This document shows, piece after piece, positions 1 through 8,431 of a DNA stretch of 40,336 bases. The DNA lies in the NCBI GenBank assembly GCA_026196775.1, contig JAPHUD010000024.1:1-40336 (forward strand), read 5' to 3'. Position numbers and translations under genes: made by a program. The notes beneath the pieces were generated by a model, which made no database searches, was not told the origin of the DNA, and saw nothing but the letters and a program-made list of their open reading frames with translations. Source of the stretch: Flavobacteriales bacterium. GTDB lineage: Bacteria; Bacteroidota; Bacteroidia; Flavobacteriales_E; Vicingaceae. The stretch's first letter is position 1. Each line of letters starts with the position of its first letter.

Positions 1-222
1 ATTATTTTCATCGATGTACCTAATGTTAAATACATTAACGCCATCGTTAAGCGTTGAAGCATCAATAGGAGTAGTCAGCTCATGCTGCGTAGCTGGAGTG
101 AAATTTACTACCTGAGCATTGGCGTAATCGTTATTAAACCAATATTCATAAGCACTTAATTTATTCTGTGCATTTAATAATGACGAAGTCAGTATTAGTA
201 ATATTACAACTAAACTTTTCAT
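1..222 (-). CDS. Secreted protein, N-terminal part (runs off left edge)
   Basis: An ATG on the minus strand (complement of 220-222) opens a frame of 74 codons that stays open to the window edge. It begins MKSLVVILLILTSSLLNAQ, a clear Sec signal peptide ending in the N-A-Q cleavage style common in Bacteroidota. The mature part starts with a Tyr/Trp-rich segment (AYEYWFNNDYANAQ) and continues with a short beta-rich stretch. This resembles the opening of many large secreted T9SS cargo proteins, but the C terminus is not visible, so that is inference. The start codon directly abuts the stop codon of the upstream beta-helix gene (223-225), so the two are almost certainly one operon. No enzymatic function can be assigned. 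Confidence 0.75.
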   Translation of the reverse strand, partial: MKSLVVILLILTSSLLNAQNKLSAYEYWFNNDYANAQVVNFTPATQHELTTPIDASTLNDGVNVFNIRYIDENN

Positions 223-1236
223 TTATTTATCTTGTGCAGTACCTTTAATATGTACATTTAAAAAACCGCTATTGTTTGTAGAAGGAGAAATATTATTTAG
301 TTGGATGTGAGGGTTTGAAGGCACTGCTCCTTCTTTATAACCATGTATTCCTCCATATATTCCAACTTCGGTATTGTCAACTCCTAAATACGTTGTAGGA
401 GACTGTAAGTGATAATCATGGGCATAATCGAATGTAAACCCTGTTTGATTAATGAAAATTGAACTTTGAGCTATTCCAAAATAATTACCTGAAAAAATAG
501 GAGTGGTTCCGAATTGAGGTGCTGAATCTATAAAGACATTATTATGTATTTGATTTGAAACACCATTGATATACTTGTTTGACAAATTAAGGAAAATATT
601 GTTTTGAACAACATTGTTGTTTCCATTAAGGGTATAATAAGAAGCGGCTCCTGTATAAGAATACATAAAAATGTTGTTTTCGAAAAGATTGCCAGATGAA
701 TTGGTAATTCTTGCTTCAATAATGTTGTTAAACATTCCCACATTTTGACCATTAGATAATAAAACATCTCCTGCAATTATGTTGTTAATAAAAGTAAGGT
801 TAGAACTGGGAGTAGTAAAAGTATTATTGCCATAAACATCAATTTTAGTCATTTTACAGTATTTAACCACAACATTATTAACAGATTCCTGATAATCAAA
901 TTTAAGTTGACCATTAATTTCAACCCCCTCTAATGTAAAACCATCAGCATTTTCAGAAAGATTAATATCTCCATTGATGTAGGTTTTAGCAGTTGCTTGG
1001 GTTGAATCGGGATAATGTCCTGCTCCAAATATGTATAGTTGCTTATCAATACTAGCTGGACTTGTAAAACCGCCACCTGGTAAGTATATGGTATCTCCAG
1101 AATTTGCAACAGCATATGCATTAACTAAGCCATTAATTCCATTAAAGTGCTGAACACTTGCTGAAGAATGCAAAGCTACTTTTTGAGCATTTACTGCTAA
1201 GGCAGAAAATAATAATATAAACAAAAGGTTTTTCAT
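223..1236 (-). CDS. Secreted right-handed beta-helix protein
   Basis: A 337-residue protein with signal peptide MKNLLFILLFSALAVNAQ. The mature part is rich in Asn, Ile and Phe, with repeated short strands such as NNIIAGDVLL, FENNIFMYS, VQNNIFLNLS and IHNNVFIDS. This N-N-x-hydrophobic periodicity is typical of NosD/pectate-lyase-like right-handed parallel beta helices. The N-terminal segment with GDTIYLPGGGF matches the entry strand often seen in these helices. No catalytic residues of polysaccharide lyases could be identified, so it may be a structural or adhesive surface protein rather than an enzyme. No T9SS sorting domain is recognisable at the C terminus (ending KGTAQDK). It is the first gene of a minus-strand pair and has a good Bacteroidota promoter 26 bp upstream of its ATG. 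Confidence 0.75.
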   Translation of the reverse strand: MKNLLFILLFSALAVNAQKVALHSSASVQHFNGINGLVNAYAVANSGDTIYLPGGGFTSPASIDKQLYIFGAGHYPDSTQATAKTYINGDINLSENADGFTLEGVEINGQLKFDYQESVNNVVVKYCKMTKIDVYGNNTFTTPSSNLTFINNIIAGDVLLSNGQNVGMFNNIIEARITNSSGNLFENNIFMYSYTGAASYYTLNGNNNVVQNNIFLNLSNKYINGVSNQIHNNVFIDSAPQFGTTPIFSGNYFGIAQSSIFINQTGFTFDYAHDYHLQSPTTYLGVDNTEVGIYGGIHGYKEGAVPSNPHIQLNNISPSTNNSGFLNVHIKGTAQDK

Positions 1237-1261
1237 GAGTTGAATTTTTTTATATATTCAA

Positions 1262-1289
1262 CAAAAGTAGTCTGTTCAATTAAAAACAA
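1262..1289 (-). promoter_or_regulatory. Bacteroidota-type promoter of the beta-helix gene
   Basis: On the minus strand a TTG (complement of 1287-1289) is followed after 17 bp by TACTTTTG (complement of 1262-1269). This fits the primary sigma factor consensus of Bacteroidota, TTG-N17-23-TAnnTTTG, perfectly at both boxes. The predicted start of transcription lies about 20 bp before the ATG of the beta-helix gene. Confidence 0.65.
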
Positions 1290-1404
1290 AACTGACATAA
1301 ATCATATCAAAAATTGTTTTTTGACAACATCTGTAATTTTTAAATATAACATTTTACCCCATCTAAAAATAGAACTTGCTACACCTTGCTATTTTTTAGC
1401 TTTT

Positions 1405-1446
1405 ATCTATAAAAACAAAAAACCCTCTGAAATTCAGAGGGTTTTG
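1405..1446 (-). terminator. Rho-independent terminator behind the tRNA
   Basis: AACCCTCTGA (1421-1430) and its mirror TCAGAGGGTT (1434-1443) form a 10-bp stem with a 3-base loop. Read on the minus strand, the stem is followed by a T-rich run (complement of 1410-1420). It sits directly downstream of the minus-strand tRNA gene and ends its transcript. Confidence 0.75.
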
Positions 1447-1449
1447 TTG

Positions 1450-1523
1450 TGGGCCCACCTGGGCTCGAACCAGGGACTTTCTGATTATGAGTCAGATACT
1501 CTAACCAGCTGAGTTATAGGCCC
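1450..1523 (-). tRNA. tRNA with CAU anticodon (tRNA-Ile2 or elongator tRNA-Met)
   Basis: A complete 74-nt cloverleaf on the minus strand. The acceptor GGGCCTA pairs with TGGGCCC, the D arm is ACTC/GAGT, the anticodon arm TCTGA-CTCATAA-TCAGA, and the T arm CCTGG-TTCGAGC-CCAGG. The discriminator is A at 1450; CCA is not encoded. The anticodon CAU is the complement of 1487-1489. CAU is shared by initiator Met, elongator Met and lysidine-modified Ile2. The fully paired G1-C73 end argues against an initiator. The GGGCC acceptor resembles Ile tRNAs, but I cannot separate Ile2 from elongator Met by eye. Confidence 0.95.
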
Positions 1524-1550
1524 AGTTCTAAGTTCTTTAGAAACGGGCTG

Positions 1551-1581
1551 CAATTTTACGGAAATGTTATTGAATTAACAA
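1551..1581 (-). promoter_or_regulatory. Promoter of the CAU tRNA
   Basis: On the minus strand, TTG (complement of 1579-1581) is followed after 20 bp by TAAAATTG (complement of 1551-1558), one base off the TAnnTTTG consensus. The tRNA 5' end is 28 bp further on, leaving a short leader. Confidence 0.5.
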
Positions 1582-1606
1582 TATTTAATTTAATTATTTT
1601 TATTTG

Positions 1607-1614
1607 TAGTTTTG
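1607..1614 (+). promoter_or_regulatory. TAnnTTTG -7 box before the HAD gene
   Basis: TAGTTTTG matches the Bacteroidota -7 consensus exactly and lies 8 bp before the ATG at 1623, implying a nearly leaderless transcript. No TTG is found at the usual -33 distance, so the call is tentative. Confidence 0.35.
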
Positions 1615-1622
1615 AAGTGAAT

Positions 1623-2243
1623 ATGCTGCCAACAAACATCAAAAACATTATTTTAGACTTAGGTGGAGTGATTATCAATTTAGATATTCAACAACCTTTT
1701 GATGCTTTTAAAGAGTTATTTAACGAAAACTACTCTGAAATAGAAGCTACTTTTACAGCAATAAATTTATTCAATAATTTTGAGGTAGGAAAAGTTACTG
1801 CTGAAGAATTTATTTTGTTTTTTCTTAATCGTCATCCCAATTTAACTCCAAAACAGGTTATAACTATATGGAACAGCATGTTGCTTGATATTCCTAAAGA
1901 AAGAATTGTGTTGATTAGAAAACTAGCTTTAAAATATAATGTCTTCTTGTTGAGCAACACTAATGAAATCCACCTTACTCACATCAATAAGTATCTTTTT
2001 GACACCTATGGTATAACCTCTATCAACTCATTATTTAAAAAAGCCTATTTTTCTCATGAAGTTGGCTATAGAAAACCAGATTCCGAAATTTTTAAACTCG
2101 TTTTAAACGAAAACAAATTAAATCCATCAGCAACATTATTTATAGACGATAGCATTGAACACATTCAGTCTGCCAACCAACTTGGCATAACTACAAAACA
2201 TTTAGTTGATGAATCTTTAAACGAATTTTTTAATGAATATTAA
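1623..2243 (+). CDS. HAD superfamily hydrolase (subfamily IA)
   Basis: A 206-residue protein of the haloacid dehalogenase fold. Motif I is DLGGVIINLD, with the nucleophile Asp at about residue 12. Motif II is the Ser/Thr in LLSNTNE, motif III the Lys in GYRKPD, and motif IV FIDDS. These are the four HAD phosphatase motifs in the order of the YihX-like IA subfamily. A GTG lies two codons upstream at 1617, but the -7 box at 1607-1614 puts transcription start around 1620, so ATG 1623 is preferred. The last 11 bp overlap the start of mtnA, so translation is probably coupled. The context suggests a phosphatase tied to methylthioribose or 5-deoxyribose phosphate metabolism. It lacks the length and arrangement expected for the MtnC enolase-phosphatase, so the substrate is open. 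Confidence 0.85.
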   Translation: MLPTNIKNIILDLGGVIINLDIQQPFDAFKELFNENYSEIEATFTAINLFNNFEVGKVTAEEFILFFLNRHPNLTPKQVITIWNSMLLDIPKERIVLIRKLALKYNVFLLSNTNEIHLTHINKYLFDTYGITSINSLFKKAYFSHEVGYRKPDSEIFKLVLNENKLNPSATLFIDDSIEHIQSANQLGITTKHLVDESLNEFFNEY

Positions 2244-3339
2244 TGGAAAACATTGCCAAACCATTTGGTTAAATGAAAATGACAATACAATTGTTCAGGT
2301 ATTTGACCAACGTTATTTTCCTCACGAAATAAAGGTGTTGGATTTAACTTCTTCTGAAGATATATACTTTGCTATAAAAGAAATGGTAGTAAGAGGTGCT
2401 CCACTTATTGGTGTCACTGCTGCTTATGGTGTTTATCTCATTTGTTTAGAAGCACAAAACAAGGAAAATCCAAATGAATACATTACCAATACTTGCGAAA
2501 AACTAAGAAAGGCCCGACCTACTGCAGTAAATTTAGATTGGGCAATAAATGAAATGTTAGCTACCCTTGAGCATGTAAATACCATTGAAGAAAAAATTGC
2601 AGTCGCTATAGAAAAAGCAAACGCTATTAAAGAAGAAGACATCCAAACTTCTATTAAAATGGGAGAATTTGGATTGGAAATCATAAAAGAAATAGCTAAG
2701 AAAAAGAATAGTAAAACAGTAAACATTTTAACACATTGCAATGCAGGATGGTTGGCAACTATAGATTGGGGAACAGCTACTGCTCCTATGTACAAAGCAT
2801 TTTTAGCAGGAATTGACATTCATGTTTGGGTAGATGAAACCCGACCAAGAAACCAAGGGGCAAGTTTAACTGCTTTTGAATTAAATCAGCAAGGTGTAAA
2901 ACATACCTTAATTGCAGACAATACCGGAGGTCATTTAATGCAACACGGTTTAGTAGATTTAGTGATTGTTGGTACTGACAGAACCACTAAAAATGGAGAT
3001 GTTGCCAACAAAATAGGCACTTATTTAAAAGCACTTGCTGCTTATGATAATCATATTCCATTTTATGTTGCAGCTCCTTCATCTTCCATAGATTTTTCTA
3101 TTGCTGATGGAATTAAAAATATTCCTATTGAAACGCGCAATGAAAATGAAGTGAAATACATACAAGGATTACTAGATAACGAAATAAAATCAGTATTAAT
3201 TTGTCCTGAAAAAACGCCTGCTGTAAATTATGGTTTTGATGTTACTCCAGCAAGATTAATTACTGGTTTAATAACCGAAAGAGGCGTATCTGCTGCCTCT
3301 GAAGAAGGCTTAAAAAAACTATTTCCTGAAAAATATTAA
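2233..3339 (+). CDS. mtnA: S-methyl-5-thioribose-1-phosphate isomerase
   Basis: A 368-residue aldose-ketose isomerase of the eIF2B-like family that converts 5-methylthioribose 1-phosphate to 5-methylthioribulose 1-phosphate in the cytoplasm. Seen in the sequence: the phosphate-binding GAPLIGVTAAYG near residues 55-66, RPTAVNLDWA near 95-104, the catalytic Cys169 in ILTHCNAGWLAT, and the catalytic Asp249 in VGTDRTTKNGDVANKIGTY. ETRPRNQGA and VAAPSSSIDF are also typical. The length is normal for the family. The start overlaps the HAD gene by 11 bp, and the aldolase gene follows after 2 bp. The same fold also acts on 5-deoxyribose 1-phosphate in some organisms, so either or both substrates are possible. 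Confidence 0.92.
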   Translation: MNINGKHCQTIWLNENDNTIVQVFDQRYFPHEIKVLDLTSSEDIYFAIKEMVVRGAPLIGVTAAYGVYLICLEAQNKENPNEYITNTCEKLRKARPTAVNLDWAINEMLATLEHVNTIEEKIAVAIEKANAIKEEDIQTSIKMGEFGLEIIKEIAKKKNSKTVNILTHCNAGWLATIDWGTATAPMYKAFLAGIDIHVWVDETRPRNQGASLTAFELNQQGVKHTLIADNTGGHLMQHGLVDLVIVGTDRTTKNGDVANKIGTYLKALAAYDNHIPFYVAAPSSSIDFSIADGIKNIPIETRNENEVKYIQGLLDNEIKSVLICPEKTPAVNYGFDVTPARLITGLITERGVSAASEEGLKKLFPEKY

Positions 3340-3341
3340 CT

Positions 3342-3941
3342 ATGACAAAAAAAATTGACGAAGGTTATATTAAATTCAATTGCGACTGGGCATTTAAACC
3401 ACTTCAAATAAATATTCCTGAAGATTTACTTTTTTATAGAGATAAACTTCATGAACTAAAACTCATAGGTCATTTTGAAGACTTAAACATTGGATATGGC
3501 AATATCAGTATAAAAACTGACAATGGCATAATCGTTTCTGGCACACAAACGGGACATATTTTCCCTATCAATAAAGAATCTTTTACACTGGTTACCAAGT
3601 ACGAAATAGCCAAGAACAATGTGGTTTGTGAAGGTCCTGTTAAAGCTTCCTCAGAAACGATGACACATGCTGCTATTTACGAAGTGAATGATGCTATAAA
3701 AGCCATTATCCATGTTCATAATGAAGAAATGTGGAAAAAATTATTGCATAAATTTCCAACTACCAATACAAAAACTGCCTATGGAACTCCTGAAATGGCT
3801 GGAGAAATAAAACGTCTTTTTAATGACCACAACTTCAATAAAACCGACAATATTATAATTATGGCAGGACACGAAGATGGCGTAATTTCATTTGGTAGAA
3901 ATTTAGAAGAAGCATATAATATTCTTTTAAAACATTTTTAA
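3342..3941 (+). CDS. Class II aldolase/adducin family protein (Ald2/DrdA-like or MtnB-like)
   Basis: A 199-residue zinc-dependent class II aldolase family protein. The expected active-site residues are present: Glu105 in KASSETMTH, the metal ligands His124 and His126 in IIHVHN, and His177 in MAGHEDGVISFG. GYGNISIK near residue 51 and GTQTGHI near 67 match the substrate phosphate loop. It starts 2 bp after mtnA. Two roles are possible: MtnB, dehydrating 5-methylthioribulose 1-phosphate in the full methionine salvage pathway, or an Ald2/DrdA-type aldolase cleaving it (or 5-deoxyribulose 1-phosphate) to dihydroxyacetone phosphate and an aldehyde. No MtnC or MtnD is next to it, and the pairing with MtnA alone favours the aldolase (DHAP shunt) role. 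This is inference. Confidence 0.8.
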   Translation: MTKKIDEGYIKFNCDWAFKPLQINIPEDLLFYRDKLHELKLIGHFEDLNIGYGNISIKTDNGIIVSGTQTGHIFPINKESFTLVTKYEIAKNNVVCEGPVKASSETMTHAAIYEVNDAIKAIIHVHNEEMWKKLLHKFPTTNTKTAYGTPEMAGEIKRLFNDHNFNKTDNIIIMAGHEDGVISFGRNLEEAYNILLKHF

Positions 3942-3992
3942 GATTACAATAATACCGTACAAATAGTTTTTTTTATACTGTTACAGGTTGTT

Positions 3993-4000
3993 TACCTTTG
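3993..4000 (+). promoter_or_regulatory. TAnnTTTG -7 box before the small secreted protein
   Basis: TACCTTTG matches the Bacteroidota -7 consensus. It lies 83 bp before the ATG at 4083, which leaves an AT-rich leader of about 75 nt with no evident riboswitch fold. No TTG at the usual -33 distance was found. Confidence 0.4.
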
Positions 4001-4082
4001 AATCATTTAAATTTAATTTAAACATAAGGCAACTGACTAATAATTAATTCGTCTTTGCAGGGATTAAAACACTAAAAAACAG

Positions 4083-4502
4083 ATGAAGAAAACAAAAACG
4101 CTACTTTCACTTTCCCTCATACTTTTACTATTCATTAGTAATAATTCCTCAGCCAATCCACTTTCTTTTTCAGAAAAAGAAGTTACAATTGACTTTGAAT
4201 CAAACCTAGAAGAAGTACTTAAAAATAGAAAAGAACTTTCATTTTTACTTATTGCTGATTTTACCAATGAAGAATTAAAGGCTTGGGAAAAACAAGTAAA
4301 ATCTGATGAAAATGTGAAGCAAATAAAATTAAGCAAAGCTTCTAATAATAAAGGTTGGGATGTAATACTAATCTTAAAAAATGAAATTAACAGAAGCAAT
4401 GCTAAAATGCTTTTTTCTTTTTCTCTTAAAGCTGATTATATAATTGTTGGAAACGAAAAAATATTATTTAATGTATTTGTTTCTAAACATATTCCAAATT
4501 AA
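4083..4502 (+). CDS. Small secreted protein of unknown function
   Basis: A 139-residue protein with a Sec signal peptide (KTLLSLSLILLLFISNNSSA). The mature part is charged and mixed alpha/beta; no domain is recognised. It contains no Cys after the signal, so it is not a lipoprotein. It lies 20 bp upstream of the giant type B T9SS protein on the same strand, and the two probably share the promoter at 3993-4000. A role as a small partner or periplasmic helper of that protein is possible but only suggested by position. Confidence 0.7.
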   Translation: MKKTKTLLSLSLILLLFISNNSSANPLSFSEKEVTIDFESNLEEVLKNRKELSFLLIADFTNEELKAWEKQVKSDENVKQIKLSKASNNKGWDVILILKNEINRSNAKMLFSFSLKADYIIVGNEKILFNVFVSKHIPN

Positions 4503-4522
4503 ATTTTGTCACTAAAAAAACT

Positions 4523-7500
4523 ATGATGTTTAGATTTATACTGATTTTATCTCTTTTATTTACATTTATAGAAAGTTACTCACAATCGTCTTGTAACAAT
4601 TCTGCACCTTTCTGTACTTCTACAGGAGTGACATTTCCCGCTTCCACTAATACTACAGCTCCTGTAGGTCCAGATTATGGATGCTTAGGTTCACAACCAA
4701 ATCCAGCATGGTATTATTTAAATATCTCAACTGGTGGCAATATAGACATAACACTATCTAATAGTGCTAATGTTGATATCGATTTTGCTGCATGGGGTCC
4801 ATTTGCATCTCAAGCCGCAATGCAAGCGGCTGTTTGTGGAGGAACTAGTGGAAGCCCGATTGACTGTAGCTTTTCGGCTGCTGCTAATGAAATTGTTTCT
4901 TTGCCTAATACACAACCTGGAGAATGGTACATGTTACTTATCACCAACTTTTCAGGACAACCAACTAACATTACTGCTACACAAACTGGTGGTTCTGGTG
5001 CAACTAACTGTGCTATATTGTGCAACATGACAGGCTTAACTGCTGTTCCAGGAGCTTGTAACTCTGCTAATAATCAATATGATGTTACTGGAACAATAAA
5101 TGTTACCAATCCCCCAACAACAGGCACACTAACTATTACTAATTCCTGTGGAGGAAGTACAGTCATTAACCCTCCATTTGCCACAAGTATTAACTACACC
5201 ATTTCCGGAGTTACCGCAAATGGTGCTAACTGTACAATAACTGCTACTTTTTCTGCTGATCCAACTTGTACGCTTACTCAAAATTACACTTCGCCTCCTG
5301 CTTGTAATACCGTTTCTTGCAATATCAACAATTTTACTGCTAATATTGGTGCTTGTCAACCAAATAATACCTATACTGTAAATGGTACTATTGATTTTAC
5401 AACAGGAATAACAACAGATTCACTTGTAATTACGATAAATGATGGAATAAATACATACGATACTATTATCTATCCTCCTTATGTTTCTCCAATGAATTGG
5501 AGTATATCAGGAATGAACTCAAACGGAAATAACATTACTATTACTGCTACTTTTGCTGCCGACCCTTCTTGCACAGCCTCACTTAACTCTACAGCTCCTG
5601 CTTCTTGTGGTTGTGTAGCTCAAATTGGTAATTTTAATATTAACATGACAGGTAATAGTACTACCAACTATGTTTTATGTTTTGGCGATCAAATAGATAT
5701 TACATCAAACATAGGTTATAACCCACCAGACATAGCTAACAACCCTCCAGGACCAGCTTACAACCCTGGAATAGGCTATTTAGTTTACAGTTGCCCTCCT
5801 ACAATTGGAGTTGTTCCTAGTAATGTAGCCCCTAATGATGATATTACTAACGATCCTTGTTTTGTTGGTGTAGCTGGTTTTGGCAGCTCTTTTAGCAGTA
5901 CCAACACTCTGGGACAACCTCCTTATGTAGGAACTTGGACAAGCAACACACTTTATTATGTTCCTATAACATTTTATGACACCATTAGTGGAACATATAG
6001 TTATGTTAATACTAATATGCCATGTTATGATATGGGAAACCCTATTGCTGTTCAATATTTACCTGAAATTGTTAGTTCCAACCCTACTGAAGATTGTCTA
6101 GATAGTTCATTTACCATTACTATAACTGGAGGTCTCCCTGCAATTAACGGTTCTAATTTTACTGCCTCTAATTTATCTCCTGCAAATGCAAGTTTTGTAA
6201 ATACAACAACACCTAACGGTGGTACTATACAAATTAATGGCTTGCTAAATGGAGATATGTATAGTTTTGATGTGGTTGACGATAACGGCTGCCCGATTAC
6301 TATTTCTGGTGGTCCATTTGTTGGATTACCAAATGCTAATGCTGGAGTTGATGATACATCTTGTGTATTAACTTATGCTTTAAATGCCATTCCAAGTATA
6401 GGAACTGGCAGTTGGTCAGGACCTGCAGGTGTTGTGTTCAATCCTGTTAACTCTCCAACGGCAACTGTAACAGTTCCATCAGCAGGAACTTATAACTTTA
6501 CGTGGACAGAAACCAATACTGCTGCTTGTGTTACTAGTGATGTAGTTACTATTACCTTTTCAAACCTTTCTGAAAGTACTGTTACTACTCCTGCAACTTG
6601 TTCTGCAAATGATGGAACAATAACCATTACAGCTATTGATGGTGTTTCTCCTTATCAATATAGTATTGATGGAGGTGCTACATTTCAAGCTGGTAATACA
6701 TTCTCTAACTTAGCTGCAAATACGTATAACATTGTTGTAGAAGATGCTGTTGGTTGTCAGGTTACAGCTTCTTATACAGTTAATAGCATTGCAGGACCAA
6801 CCATCAATTCATCTAATTTTACTGACCCAACATGTAACGGAGACTGTGATGGAACAGTTACCGTAACCGGAACTTCTCCTGCTGGTGGTGAACAATACAG
6901 TATTGATGGTATTAATTTTCAAGCATCAGGAACGTTTAATAATTTATGTGCAGGAACTTATACAGTTACTATTTCAGATGCAAACTCATGTACAGATACC
7001 GTTTCTTTAACATTAACTGATCCGGATTCCGTAACCATAAGTGCATCAGATGTAACTATTTGCACTGGACAATCAGCTACTCTAACAGCTACTGCAGGTG
7101 GTGGATCAGGAAGTGGTTACACTTATAATTGGAACAACGGAGCTTCAACTACTTCTACTTATACAGTTTCTCCACTCACAACAACAAGCTACCCCGTTTT
7201 TGCTATCGATGGAAATGGTTGTACATCTCCTACAATTAACGTAACAGTAACAGTTAATCCTCCATTATCGGTTGTAGCTAGTCCTTCAGATACAAGTATT
7301 TGCCCAGGAGAATCTGTTACTATATATGCCACTCCCTTCTTTGGAAATGGTGGTCCTTACACTTACCAATGGAGCAATGGCTCAACAGATTCTAGTCAGG
7401 TAGTATCTCCTGCAACAACAACTGTTTATACCGTAACGTTGGGTGATGGCTGTTCTCCTACAACTACAGGAACAGTAACCATAAATGTTATGCCTTTACC

Positions 7501-8299
7501 ACAAGTAAGCTTTACTGCTGACAAATTTGAAGCTTGTGAAACCCCTGTAGAAACATTTGAGTTCTATAATACTACAGATACTACTGGTGGAATGGTGGGC
7601 TCTTCTATTTGGGATTTTGGTGATGGAAGTTCTTCTGTTGGAGACACTGTTACGCATGCTTATAATAATGCTGGAACTTATGATGTAACACTTACCATTA
7701 CTTCATCTGTAGCAGCAGGAGGATGTACCAATAGTACAACTTATCCAAATTACATTACCATACATCAAAACCCTACTGCTGATTTTTACATGAAAGACAA
7801 TCCTGCCAACATGTTAAATCCAATAGTAAGTTTTCACGACCAATCTTATTTTAATATTGTAGGTTGGGCTTGGGATATTGGCGGTTTAGATTCAAGTTAT
7901 ATACAAAACCCAACATATGAATTTCCTGTTGACACCGGACATTATCCTATAACACTTACGGTTATTGATGATAATGGATGTATTGGAACTATCACAAAAA
8001 TATTAGAAGTAGAAGGAGAGTTTGGCATCTATGTGCCTAATGCCTTTACTCCAGACTTTGATTTCTTAAATGAAGGTTTTGGTCCAAAAGGTTTTGGTAT
8101 TAGTGAAATAAATTACTCTTTCTTTGTTTTTGATAGATGGGGAGAAATCATTTTTGAATCGCACACGCTTTTTGAGGAATGGAACGGAACGTACAAAGGT
8201 AATTTTGTACAAAATGGTGTTTATGTTTGGAAACTCGAATTCCAAGATATTAATGGTAAAAAACATTCTCGAATTGGACATGTAAATGTCATTAGGTAA
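4523..8299 (+). CDS. Large T9SS type B cargo protein with SprB-like repeats and PKD domain
   Basis: A 1258-residue surface or secreted protein. A signal peptide (MMFRFILILSLLFTFIESYS) is followed by a Cys-containing beta-rich N-terminal region. Two SprB-type repeats lie at about residues 690-760 and 770-835 (each with the pattern DGT.T.T...G..PYQYSIDGG..FQ and a closing V.D..GC). Two Ig-like segments follow at about 840-990 (TICTGQSATLTATAGG and SICPGESVTIYATP). A PKD domain lies at about 995-1080 (WDFGDGSSS...H.Y...G.Y.VTL). The last 90 residues are a typical gliding-motility-associated type B sorting domain: VPNAFTPD, then FFVFDRWGEIIFES, W.G.Y.G.....GVYVWKL. Such proteins cross the outer membrane through the T9SS and act as adhesins or matrix proteins. 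SprB of gliding flavobacteria is far larger, so this is not SprB itself. Confidence 0.9.
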   Translation: MMFRFILILSLLFTFIESYSQSSCNNSAPFCTSTGVTFPASTNTTAPVGPDYGCLGSQPNPAWYYLNISTGGNIDITLSNSANVDIDFAAWGPFASQAAMQAAVCGGTSGSPIDCSFSAAANEIVSLPNTQPGEWYMLLITNFSGQPTNITATQTGGSGATNCAILCNMTGLTAVPGACNSANNQYDVTGTINVTNPPTTGTLTITNSCGGSTVINPPFATSINYTISGVTANGANCTITATFSADPTCTLTQNYTSPPACNTVSCNINNFTANIGACQPNNTYTVNGTIDFTTGITTDSLVITINDGINTYDTIIYPPYVSPMNWSISGMNSNGNNITITATFAADPSCTASLNSTAPASCGCVAQIGNFNINMTGNSTTNYVLCFGDQIDITSNIGYNPPDIANNPPGPAYNPGIGYLVYSCPPTIGVVPSNVAPNDDITNDPCFVGVAGFGSSFSSTNTLGQPPYVGTWTSNTLYYVPITFYDTISGTYSYVNTNMPCYDMGNPIAVQYLPEIVSSNPTEDCLDSSFTITITGGLPAINGSNFTASNLSPANASFVNTTTPNGGTIQINGLLNGDMYSFDVVDDNGCPITISGGPFVGLPNANAGVDDTSCVLTYALNAIPSIGTGSWSGPAGVVFNPVNSPTATVTVPSAGTYNFTWTETNTAACVTSDVVTITFSNLSESTVTTPATCSANDGTITITAIDGVSPYQYSIDGGATFQAGNTFSNLAANTYNIVVEDAVGCQVTASYTVNSIAGPTINSSNFTDPTCNGDCDGTVTVTGTSPAGGEQYSIDGINFQASGTFNNLCAGTYTVTISDANSCTDTVSLTLTDPDSVTISASDVTICTGQSATLTATAGGGSGSGYTYNWNNGASTTSTYTVSPLTTTSYPVFAIDGNGCTSPTINVTVTVNPPLSVVASPSDTSICPGESVTIYATPFFGNGGPYTYQWSNGSTDSSQVVSPATTTVYTVTLGDGCSPTTTGTVTINVMPLPQVSFTADKFEACETPVETFEFYNTTDTTGGMVGSSIWDFGDGSSSVGDTVTHAYNNAGTYDVTLTITSSVAAGGCTNSTTYPNYITIHQNPTADFYMKDNPANMLNPIVSFHDQSYFNIVGWAWDIGGLDSSYIQNPTYEFPVDTGHYPITLTVIDDNGCIGTITKILEVEGEFGIYVPNAFTPDFDFLNEGFGPKGFGISEINYSFFVFDRWGEIIFESHTLFEEWNGTYKGNFVQNGVYVWKLEFQDINGKKHSRIGHVNVIR

Positions 8300-8408
8300 G
8301 TTTCTTCTTTTCTAATACTACTCTTTTTGAAATGTAAATTTTAGCTCTTTTTCTATCTTAGAAAAACCAATAGCTTACTTAGAATTCTTATTCATTAACT
8401 ATTTTAAT

Positions 8409-8416
8409 TATTTTTG
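8409..8416 (+). promoter_or_regulatory. TAnnTTTG -7 box before the CocE-like hydrolase
   Basis: TATTTTTG matches the -7 consensus and lies 15 bp before the ATG at 8432. No clear TTG at the -33 position was seen, so this is a weak to moderate call. Confidence 0.35.
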
Positions 8417-8431
8417 GATAAAAAGTAGCGT

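Noticed and set aside
1240-1512. Open frame of 90 codons across the tRNA region
   Set aside because: Its C-terminal part is simply the translation of the antisense strand of the tRNA (LGSNQGLSDYESD), and the rest covers a terminator and promoter. No coding signal.
3942-4082. Riboswitch or leader RNA before the small secreted protein
   Set aside because: The leader is AT-rich and no stable stems or known conserved motifs were found.
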